A DNA stretch of 10,659 bases from CAYWMQ01 sp964459635 (GTDB taxonomy: Bacteria; Patescibacteriota; Minisyncoccia; Phycocordibacterales; UBA12088): positions 1-10,659 of the forward strand of contig CAYWMQ010000025.1 of the NCBI GenBank assembly GCA_964459635.1. Reading direction: 5' to 3'. The notes beneath the pieces are model-generated. The model was not told where the DNA came from. It was given only the letters and a program-made list of their open reading frames with translations, and did not search any database. Below are positions 1 through 6,718 of the stretch, piece by piece (within the stretch, counting starts at the first letter, position 1; every line of letters begins with the position of its first letter). Made by a program: the position numbers and the translations under genes.

Positions 1-1369
1 ATGACGCAGTGTTCTGCGCCTCAAGGTCACTGTGGCAGGCGGCATCGTCTGCGTCTACCGTGCCGTCTCCGTCGTTGTCGAGGGCGTCGGCGCAGGCTGC
101 TGCTACAACTTCAGTCACAACCACGATGCGTGTCGAGGTAGCGGTAAGACCCTCGGAGTCGGTGACTGTGTACGTAACAGTCGTTGTGCCTATGATCGAG
201 GTATCAACGGGTGTCACCGTGATGCGCGCCGTGATATCGCCGTCTTCATCGTCGGCCGCCGTTGCGCCTGGATCTACGTATGGCTCGCCCTGGTTGACGT
301 ACTGTGGATTGTCGCCTAGGAGGGTGATGGTGGGGGGCGTGTTTGTAGCAATTGGGGAAAGCTCGAGGCGGCCAACTTTGTTTGTTTTCTCTTCCGAAAA
401 CCAGATGTTGCCATCAGGACCCAAAGCAAGACTATTAAGATAGACACTCACGGCTCCAGAGGGAATAGAAAATTCAGTAATGTCACCTGTTGGAGTGATG
501 CGACCAACTTTGTTATTGTTCGCCTCTCTAAACCACACATTGCCGTCAGGGCCAGCGATAATACTGCCGGCCTTATCTGCACTTGGGATGTTAAATTCCG
601 TAATGACACCTGTTGGAGTGATGCGGCCGATTTTGTTGCCTGTGTATTCCGTGAACCAAAGGTTGCCATCGGGTCCTGCGGTGATGCCGTACGGAGACAC
701 GTTCGCGGTGGGAATCGAAAATTCTGTGATAACACCTGACGGTGTGATTCTACCTATTTTGTTAGCGGAAGATTCAGTAAACCATAAATTACCATCGGGT
801 CCGGCAGTGATACCACTAAGTCCTGGGACTTGTGTGGGCACAACAAATTCCGTAATGACGCCTAAAGGAGTAATACGTCCGATATTGCGACCATAATCTT
901 CAGTAAACCATACGTTACCATCAGGGCCGGCGGTTATGCCGTAGGAATACACGTTTGCAGTTGGTATCTTAAATTCTGTGATAACACCTGATGGGGTGAT
1001 ACGGCCGATATTGTTGCGATACAATTCTGTAAACCACAAATTGCCATCAGGGCCGGCGGTTATGCTAAAGGGGTAGGCACCCGCAGTGGGAACTGTAAAC
1101 GCATCAACAACACCGGACGTGGTAATGCGTCCAATTTTATTGTATTGCACTTGTGTAAACCACACGTTGTCATCGGGTCCGGCGGTGATGCCAACTACCA
1201 TTGGATATGTATTGGGGGGAGAAATTTCAAATTCAGTGATATTGACTGTCTCTTCCGCAATCGTGCGCGCAGGAAGACTGACGAAGGATGCAGCGACGAG
1301 TGGTAGGACAACATTTATAAACAAAGCTACTCTGAGAGCCGTTTGTCTCAACCATGAAAAGGAATGCAT
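1..1369 (-). CDS. Exported seven-bladed beta-propeller (Vgb/NHL-like) protein with Ig-like domain, C-terminally partial
   Basis: The frame is open from an ATG at 1369 to the left edge of the window: 456 codons seen and no stop. GGAG lies six bases before the ATG, which supports this start. Residues 8-38 form a basic, then hydrophobic signal peptide, with cleavage likely between 27 and 38. Residues 42-342 are seven repeats of about 42 residues with the pattern TEFxIPTAN, ITAGPDGNLWFTE, NKIGRITPSG. This is the signature of the streptogramin lyase (Vgb)/NHL/SMP-30-like propeller. Residues 343-422 resemble a bacterial Ig-like domain (DUF5011/HYR type; QGEPYVDPGATA, DGDIT, VTYTVTDSEG). Residues 426-445 carry C-ADALDNDGDGTVDADDAA-C, an Asp-rich, calcium-loop-like segment between two cysteines. 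The blades contain no histidine, whereas Vgb lyase uses a catalytic histidine, so antibiotic lyase activity is unlikely. A surface-displayed binding protein is the more likely role (inference). The C-terminus, which might hold an anchor, is outside the window. Confidence 0.88.
   Translation of the reverse strand, partial: MHSFSWLRQTALRVALFINVVLPLVAASFVSLPARTIAEETVNITEFEISPPNTYPMVVGITAGPDDNVWFTQVQYNKIGRITTSGVVDAFTVPTAGAYPFSITAGPDGNLWFTELYRNNIGRITPSGVITEFKIPTANVYSYGITAGPDGNVWFTEDYGRNIGRITPLGVITEFVVPTQVPGLSGITAGPDGNLWFTESSANKIGRITPSGVITEFSIPTANVSPYGITAGPDGNLWFTEYTGNKIGRITPTGVITEFNIPSADKAGSIIAGPDGNVWFREANNNKVGRITPTGDITEFSIPSGAVSVYLNSLALGPDGNIWFSEEKTNKVGRLELSPIATNTPPTITLLGDNPQYVNQGEPYVDPGATAADDEDGDITARITVTPVDTSIIGTTTVTYTVTDSEGLTATSTRIVVVTEVVAAACADALDNDGDGTVDADDAACHSDLEAQNTAS
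344..1246 (-). repeat. Seven tandem propeller-blade repeats of about 126 bp
   Basis: Seven in-frame units encode residues 42-88, 89-130, 131-172, 173-214, 215-256, 257-297 and 298-342. Four are exactly 42 codons, one is 41, and the first and last are 47 and 45. Blades 2-5 are the most alike; blades 1 and 7 are the most diverged, as expected of end blades. On the plus strand the units show as recurring variants of 'ccatcgggtccggcggtgat'. Seven units match a complete closed propeller. Confidence 0.9.
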
Positions 1370-1375
1370 ATAAAT

Positions 1376-1379
1376 CTCC
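1376..1379 (-). promoter_or_regulatory. Shine-Dalgarno GGAG of the propeller gene
   Basis: GGAG on the minus strand sits six bases before the ATG at 1369-1367. It fixes this start. It stands out because the other genes in the window show no comparably placed site. Confidence 0.7.
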
Positions 1380-1413
1380 AGAACGAATAAGCGCCCTTTG
1401 GGAAGCAAAATAC

Positions 1414-1441
1414 ATTGTAGGGTCCAATGCCGCAAATGCAA
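1414..1441 (-). promoter_or_regulatory. Putative promoter of the propeller gene
   Basis: On the minus strand TTGCAT (1441-1436) and TACAAT (1419-1414) are 16 bp apart, close to the sigma-70-type consensus. The predicted transcript would start near 1407, giving a leader of about 38 nt that includes the GGAG site. This is pattern matching only. Confidence 0.45.
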
Positions 1442-1578
1442 GTCGGTAGGTACGCACACCCATCGTAACATTGCTCAGCATCTGACGTAGCACCGCCACA
1501 AAAGTACTGTGAAGTCTTGCAGATAATCAGGTGCCGCGTAACAAAGGAAGTACACCTACAACGCAGTGCATAATGTCG

Positions 1579-1606
1579 TTCTGCATGTGCTCCGTGATGC
1601 TACAAT
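1579..1606 (+). promoter_or_regulatory. Putative promoter of the prepilin operon
   Basis: A good -10, TACAAT, lies at 1601-1606. The best -35 at a 16-bp distance is a weak TTCTGC (1579-1584). Transcription would begin around 1612-1614, at or just before the ATG at 1615, so the mRNA would be leaderless or nearly so. That fits the lack of a Shine-Dalgarno sequence before this gene. Confidence 0.45.
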
Positions 1607-1614
1607 AAAAAAGC

Positions 1615-3402
1615 ATGGAGAAACGTCGATTTCTACTCAGGAGCGAAGGGTATACGATAGTCGAAGCTGTAGTGGCAGTAGCGATACTCATGATTGTTGC
1701 AGGAGCCGTCTACGAGGCCTTTGTTGCAGCAATGCGCACTGTAGAACAAGGGCGTGTAGTGCTTGCCGTCAATGCACTCGCGAACGAGCAGTTTGAGATA
1801 GCGCGAAATTTGCCCTTTAGCGATGTTGGGATTTCAGGCGGATGGCCGCCGGGAAGATTACTGTACGAGCAAACACTCTCACGGAGCGGCGACACCTTTC
1901 GTGTCACGACCACAGTACGCAATGTTGACGACCCGTTCGACGGTACCATAGGAGGTGCTCCAAACGACACTTCGCCCGCCGATTACAAACTTGTTGCGTT
2001 AGATATTGCATGCACTTCTTGCCAACACTCGGTCCTGCACCGTTATCACACATGGGTGGCACCGGCTGCACTCGAAGGCACTTCCACAAACGGTGCATTG
2101 TTTGTCCGCGTGTTTGATGCGATGGGCCAGCCAGTTGTAGATGCAGATGTGCGAATCGAGAACAATCAAGCGACACCTGCGTTTGTGGTGAACGACCGCA
2201 CCAACAACCAAGGCATGTTGCAGATAGTAGATATACTTCCCGGCACACAAGCGTACGAGATTACCGTGAGCAAGGCAGGATACTCAACAGAGCAAACCCA
2301 TACCGGGGGGCCATGGATACCCGTCGCGCCTCATGCCAACGTAGTTGCGGGGCTTCTCACGCAGACAAGCTTTGTGATAACGCCTGTGAGTACGCTTGAA
2401 GTACGAACCAGCACAGCAGGCTGCGCACCTATCGGGTCCGTACCATTCAGCATGAGCGGCGCAAAGAAAATTGGGACAGGACCCGACGTGCTGAAGTATA
2501 CCGAAGCACATACAACAAGCGTCGCGGGGAGTAGAATCGTTGGTGGCCTGGAAGCTGATACATACACGATTAATCTCGCCGCAGGTGCATTCGACCTCAT
2601 AGGGAGTATTCCCCCACTACCCCTTACGCTCGACCAGGACACGACTCAGGAGGTCCGGCTCATACTCACACCCGCAACGTCGCAACTCCTCCTCGTGTCG
2701 GTACGTGACGCCACCACTGGACTACCGCTGTCTGACGCAAACGTGCACCTCACAGGCACGAGTTACGACGAAACCCGCACAACAGGGAGTGGCTACTTAG
2801 GTCAGACCGACTGGTCAGGACCTTCTGGGCAGGCAACCTCGACCGAGAACCCGGCGGGCTACTTTGCCAGCGAAGACACGGATCGCTTGAGCCCGGCGGG
2901 CGACCTCACGCTACGGAACTCATTCGGAACGTACGTAGCGGACGGCTACCTTATCTCCGCCACATTCGACACGGGCGCTGCGAGCAACTTCAGTGAAATA
3001 CTGTGGCAACCCGAAGTACAGCCGAGCACGAGCACGGATAGCATACGGCTACAGCTTGCCAGCAGTGTCGATGGAGCGACGTGGGATTTCGTTGGGCCGG
3101 ACGGTACTGCTTCAACTTACTACACGCTAGCCGACCGCAACATTGGAGCACACCATGATGGTCATCGATACATTCGCTACAAAGTGTATCTCTCAACAGA
3201 CGATACTACGCAAACACCGCGTGTATCTGATGTGCAGTTCGCATACACTTCGAGTTGCATACCTCCAGGTCAGGCGTTTTTCACGGGCTTAGCCGCTGAG
3301 CCGTACAATCTGTCTGTGTCACGAGCCGGCTATCAGACACAAAACATACCTGTGGCTGTAACGAGCTCTTGGCAAAACCTTGAAGTGCTGTTAAGTCCGT
3401 AA
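1615..3402 (+). CDS. Large prepilin-like protein with carboxypeptidase-regulatory-like domains
   Basis: 595 aa. Residues 1-33 hold a class III (prepilin) signal: basic MEKRRFLLRSEG, predicted cleavage after Gly12, then YTIVE with Glu at mature position 5, then a hydrophobic helix to about residue 32. PilD-type peptidase would process it, and the helix would pack into a pilus. The rest is extracellular. Residues 160-235 look like a carboxypeptidase-regulatory/CNA-B-type Ig fold (VRVFDAMGQPVVDADVRI, YEITVSKAGY). Residues 258-350 are a similar, weaker domain. A third begins at 357 (LVSVRDATTGLPLSDANVHL) and seems to finish only at 546-594 (GQAFFTGLAAEPYNLSVSRAGY), with a beta-rich segment of about 140 residues between. 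Cysteines lie at 133, 136, 270 and 548. No Shine-Dalgarno is visible, but the short N-terminus leaves no better start. It is first in a three-gene operon. A minor or tip pilin is likely; an adhesive role is inference. Confidence 0.85.
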   Translation: MEKRRFLLRSEGYTIVEAVVAVAILMIVAGAVYEAFVAAMRTVEQGRVVLAVNALANEQFEIARNLPFSDVGISGGWPPGRLLYEQTLSRSGDTFRVTTTVRNVDDPFDGTIGGAPNDTSPADYKLVALDIACTSCQHSVLHRYHTWVAPAALEGTSTNGALFVRVFDAMGQPVVDADVRIENNQATPAFVVNDRTNNQGMLQIVDILPGTQAYEITVSKAGYSTEQTHTGGPWIPVAPHANVVAGLLTQTSFVITPVSTLEVRTSTAGCAPIGSVPFSMSGAKKIGTGPDVLKYTEAHTTSVAGSRIVGGLEADTYTINLAAGAFDLIGSIPPLPLTLDQDTTQEVRLILTPATSQLLLVSVRDATTGLPLSDANVHLTGTSYDETRTTGSGYLGQTDWSGPSGQATSTENPAGYFASEDTDRLSPAGDLTLRNSFGTYVADGYLISATFDTGAASNFSEILWQPEVQPSTSTDSIRLQLASSVDGATWDFVGPDGTASTYYTLADRNIGAHHDGHRYIRYKVYLSTDDTTQTPRVSDVQFAYTSSCIPPGQAFFTGLAAEPYNLSVSRAGYQTQNIPVAVTSSWQNLEVLLSP

Positions 3403-3406
3403 GCAT

Positions 3407-4021
3407 ATGATGCCACGACATACATGCACGTCGACAAACAAAGGCATGACGCTTATAGAGGTGCTTGTTGTTGTATTCATCATTACCACCATTGGGGGTG
3501 CTGTGTTTGCGTTACAAACTGATGTATTTACCTTAAACAGACGACTTTCAGGAATGCTTGAGACACACGACGACGCGAGACAGCTGCTACGTAAATTCTC
3601 CTCGGAGCTGCGCACCACGTCTCGTACGGGAGCAGGGTATCCTATAGAGCAAGCAGCGACGTCGAGCATCACGTTTTATGCGAACGTTGACAACGATGCA
3701 TTCACAGAGCGAGTCCGATACTTTCTCAATGGTACAACATTGCGACGCGGAATCATCAAGCCATCTGGCTCTCCCCCGACATACAGCGCCGCTTCCGAGC
3801 AGTTTACAGACCTCGTGGATGGAATTGCAAACGGAACGACAAGTATTTTTACCTACTATGACGCCTCATACGCGGGCGGCACCAGCACGCCACCACTAGT
3901 CAGCCCTGTACCAGTTGAGTTGGTGCGTCTCGTAAAAATAGAATTGTTAATTGACCACGAGCCTGCGCGTCCGCCAGGTCCAACGATCTTTACTACACAA
4001 GTAACGCCGCGCAACATATGA
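3407..4021 (+). CDS. Prepilin-type protein (PulJ/PilW-like minor pilin)
   Basis: 204 aa. The N-terminus ends in NKG (Gly13) followed by MTLIEVLVVVFIITTIGG. This is a textbook type IV prepilin cleavage site with Glu at mature position 5 and a helix of about 20 residues. Next comes an amphipathic stretch with the ETHDDARQLLRKFSSELRTT pattern of PulJ/PilW-type pseudopilins, then a globular domain with SSITFYANVDNDAFTERVRYFLNGTTLRRGI, typical of that group. Only one cysteine is present (Cys7, before cleavage), so the mature protein has none. It starts four bases after the preceding stop, without a clear Shine-Dalgarno, and ends in an ATGA overlap with the next gene, so translational coupling is likely. 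Met2 (3410) is an equally possible start. Probable role: minor pilin of the tip or initiation complex. Confidence 0.85.
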   Translation: MMPRHTCTSTNKGMTLIEVLVVVFIITTIGGAVFALQTDVFTLNRRLSGMLETHDDARQLLRKFSSELRTTSRTGAGYPIEQAATSSITFYANVDNDAFTERVRYFLNGTTLRRGIIKPSGSPPTYSAASEQFTDLVDGIANGTTSIFTYYDASYAGGTSTPPLVSPVPVELVRLVKIELLIDHEPARPPGPTIFTTQVTPRNI

Positions 4022-5451
4022 ACAGTGCAAGCACAACTGGACGCGGTTTTCTAATTGCACACATCATTGTGGCAGCTGCTGTTGCAACCATTCTGCTTGT
4101 GGGGCTTATAGGCTGGGCTGCAGCATCGTTAAAAGCAGCTCAACACTCGGTGTACCGCGAACAAGCGCTCCACATAGCCGAAGCAGGAGTTGAATACTAC
4201 CGCTGGCACCTAGCGCATGCGCCCAGCGACTTCCAGGATGGCACTGCGGGTCCGGGCCCGTACATGCACGAGTACAAGGACAGTGCTGGCAATGTAATAG
4301 GTGAGTTTAGTCTCGTGATTACTCCACCGCCTCTTGGCTCAACACGTGTACGTATAGAATCTACGGGTCGAGCATATGCTGCGAGTACAACGTTCCGTAC
4401 CGTCGTTGTAGAGCTCGCGAAGCCATCAATCGCCAAATACGCCGTCGTCGCAAATGATGCGATGCGTTTCGGTGCAGGAACTGAGGTGTTTGGGCCCATA
4501 CACAGCAACCAAGGCATCCGTTTCGATGGGCTTGCGCACGACACCGTAACGTCCGTAGTGCCATCATATGACGACCCGGACCATATCGGCGTCGCGGAGC
4601 ACGGAGTGCATACTCATAAGAATATTGTGGCCACGGTGGCCGAACCAAACCCACCTGCAAGTATTCCGGCACGTCCTGATGTGTTTCGCGCGGGACGACA
4701 AACGGGCGTACCATCGGTTGACTTTACCGGCATCACCGCGGACCTCGCAACTATGCGAAGTGCCGCACAAGCTGGCGGCTTTTTTCGTACAAGCTCAGGC
4801 TCTAGAGGATACGAAGTGACACTCCAGACAAACGACACATTTAGACTCCGGCGCGTTACAAGTCTCGCAGCAACGCCGTCCGACTGCACGCCGCCATCCG
4901 GCGTTGTCGACTGGGGGAGCTGGAGTATTCAGAACTCTTCAAATATCGGCACATTCGCACTTCCTGCAAACGGGCTTCTCTTCCTGGAAGACAACGTGTG
5001 GGTGCGTGGACAAGTTGATAGCGCACGCGTCACCATTATTGCCGCTACGCTCCCCGACAGCGAACCTACTCGAAAGAGCATTACAATAAACAACAATCTA
5101 CGCTACACAAACTATGATGGTACTGACGTGATCGGCCTTATTGCACAAAAAAACATCAATGTGGGCATGAACAGCGAGGACGATCTGCGCATTGATGCTG
5201 CGCTTATTGCGCAGTATGGACGCGTAGGGCGTTATTACTACGAGGATCCCGATTGTACAAATCATACCCGTTCGTCGCTCACTTTGTGGGGCATGATTGG
5301 GACCAACCAACGCTATGGTTTCGCATACACTGACGGCACGGGCTACACGACCCGTAGTTTGAATTATGACGGCAACCTGCTGTACGGGCCGCCTCCCAGC
5401 TTCCCACTTACCACGGATCAATACCAGCCACTTATCTGGGAGGAACGGTAG
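4018..5451 (+). CDS. Large PilX-like prepilin/pilus assembly protein with degenerate signal
   Basis: 477 aa, starting inside the ATGA overlap with the previous gene. Residues 1-10 end in GRG, followed by FLIAHIIVAAAVATILLVGL: a prepilin-like helix, but with His instead of Glu at mature position 5. Residues 46-66 (REQALHIAEAGVEYYRWHLA) carry the AEAGxxYY pattern of PilX-type N-terminal domains. The globular part, roughly 85-477, is mainly beta with many aromatic, Asn and Gly residues. Its sequence around 148-165 (YAVVANDAMRFGAGTEVFGPIHSN) opens a beta-helix-like region often seen in such proteins (family assignment from memory). Two cysteines lie in SDCTPPSG and PDCTNH. It ends six bases before the converging pilC. 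GspK-type pseudopilins also lack Glu5, so a tip position is plausible (inference). Confidence 0.82.
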   Translation: MNSASTTGRGFLIAHIIVAAAVATILLVGLIGWAAASLKAAQHSVYREQALHIAEAGVEYYRWHLAHAPSDFQDGTAGPGPYMHEYKDSAGNVIGEFSLVITPPPLGSTRVRIESTGRAYAASTTFRTVVVELAKPSIAKYAVVANDAMRFGAGTEVFGPIHSNQGIRFDGLAHDTVTSVVPSYDDPDHIGVAEHGVHTHKNIVATVAEPNPPASIPARPDVFRAGRQTGVPSVDFTGITADLATMRSAAQAGGFFRTSSGSRGYEVTLQTNDTFRLRRVTSLAATPSDCTPPSGVVDWGSWSIQNSSNIGTFALPANGLLFLEDNVWVRGQVDSARVTIIAATLPDSEPTRKSITINNNLRYTNYDGTDVIGLIAQKNINVGMNSEDDLRIDAALIAQYGRVGRYYYEDPDCTNHTRSSLTLWGMIGTNQRYGFAYTDGTGYTTRSLNYDGNLLYGPPPSFPLTTDQYQPLIWEER

Positions 5452-5457
5452 CACGCA

Positions 5458-6678
5458 CTACTGAATACTCGACGTAATGGAATAGATAGGCGAAATCATG
5501 GAAACGGCAAAAAAGCCGACCGCGCCTCCGACGATGAGCATGAGGAACGGCTCGATGATGGTGGACATGTTTTTCGTCTTCTGCTCCACCTCGTTTTCGT
5601 AGTACTTGGCGACCTCCACAAGCATGTCCGGCAGCGCGCCCGTTTCCTCGCCAACGGCGACGAGTTCGCCCACAAGCGGCGGGTACAGCTTCTCGTGCGC
5701 CATGAAGGTCTTCGCAAGCGGCTCTCCTTTCTGCACTGCCTCACGCGCTTCAAGAAGCACGGCACGATAGTAGCTGTTTTGCACGACATCCTTCGTAATG
5801 TCTATAGCGGTGAGCATGTTGACGCCCGAGGAGAGGAGCGAGGCCAATGTGCGCCCCGTTCGAGCGCTGTTCGTCTCCTTCATAAGCTGACCGATGATAG
5901 GCACGTGCAAAAAGACGGTCTCAAATGCACGTTTGCCTCCCGGCGTACGCAACGCAAACACCGAGCCGACTATGAGTAGGAGCAACATGCCTATCGATAC
6001 GAGCGTGTACTCCACGAGGAAATCACTCACGGCGATCACTATCTGGGTGGTCATGGGAAGCTCGACGTTCATGGATGTGAACGTACTCGTGAGGCTCGGC
6101 ACAATAAATATGAGCATGAGTGCACCCACGATAATGAGGACGCTCACGATCACGCTCGGGTATATCATCGCGCCTCGTATCTTTTTCTTGAGCTCATGCG
6201 CTCGCTCCAGCTGCTCGGAAATGAGCTGCAGTGTCTCGGCTAGCGTACCGGCCTCCTCACCCGCCGCGATCATGGACGTTATGAGCCCGGGGAAAATTTT
6301 CGGATACTTGAGCATCGCACCCGAAAGAGTGCCACCTTTTTGGATCTCTGCTGAAATTCCCTGCACCACTTCTCGCAGCTTCGCGCCCCTTGCTTGTCGC
6401 TCTATAACAGCCAACGCGCGAGAAAGCGTAAGACCCGCACGAAGCATGGCGCTCATGTTGCGCGTAAGGAGTATCTTGTCCAGCTCTTTTACGCGCGAAA
6501 AAAGGCGTCCGATATCCATCTTGAGGGCTCCATGCGCACCGCGCGTCTCCGCTACCGAAATGATCTGCCCGCCCTCCTTGCGCACTATGTTGTACACCTC
6601 AAAACGGTCTTTCGCCTCCACCACCGCTTCGTATGAGGTCTTGTCTTCGTGGAGCGCTTTGTATTTAAAGGACGGCAT
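5458..6678 (-). CDS. pilC: Type IV pilus inner-membrane platform protein PilC (GspF family)
   Basis: 406 aa, the usual length for PilC/GspF. The start at 6678 gives MPSFKYKALHEDK, the family's typical N-terminus; the frame stays open upstream to 6837 but only over the end of pilB. Two T2SS-F domains are visible, at about 67-195 and 268-400. Each has the family helix ending in a GEE(A/T)G motif: AAGEEAGTLAETL at 138-150 and AVGEETGALPDML at 341-353. Membrane segments lie at about 172-195, 224-243 and 375-398. PilC sits in the inner membrane, where PilB is thought to turn it so that pilins are drawn into the fibre. It lies 40 nt downstream of pilB on the same strand, so cotranscription is likely. 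That gap is pyrimidine-rich and shows no Shine-Dalgarno. Confidence 0.95.
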   Translation of the reverse strand: MPSFKYKALHEDKTSYEAVVEAKDRFEVYNIVRKEGGQIISVAETRGAHGALKMDIGRLFSRVKELDKILLTRNMSAMLRAGLTLSRALAVIERQARGAKLREVVQGISAEIQKGGTLSGAMLKYPKIFPGLITSMIAAGEEAGTLAETLQLISEQLERAHELKKKIRGAMIYPSVIVSVLIIVGALMLIFIVPSLTSTFTSMNVELPMTTQIVIAVSDFLVEYTLVSIGMLLLLIVGSVFALRTPGGKRAFETVFLHVPIIGQLMKETNSARTGRTLASLLSSGVNMLTAIDITKDVVQNSYYRAVLLEAREAVQKGEPLAKTFMAHEKLYPPLVGELVAVGEETGALPDMLVEVAKYYENEVEQKTKNMSTIIEPFLMLIVGGAVGFFAVSMISPIYSITSSIQ

Positions 6679-6718
6679 GTGTGGAGTGAAGAGTGAGAAG
6701 TGCGAAGGTACGAACGCT

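Noticed and set aside
480..896. Plus-strand 138-codon frame with a repeated VIxPxGVxxPILL / NHxLPSGPAV pattern
   Set aside because: It is the antisense of the propeller blades; the minus strand gives a coherent seven-blade protein with signal peptide and Shine-Dalgarno.
1233..1499. Minus-strand 88-codon frame across the start of the propeller gene
   Set aside because: It overlaps the real N-terminus in another frame, has no recognisable protein features and no ribosome site.
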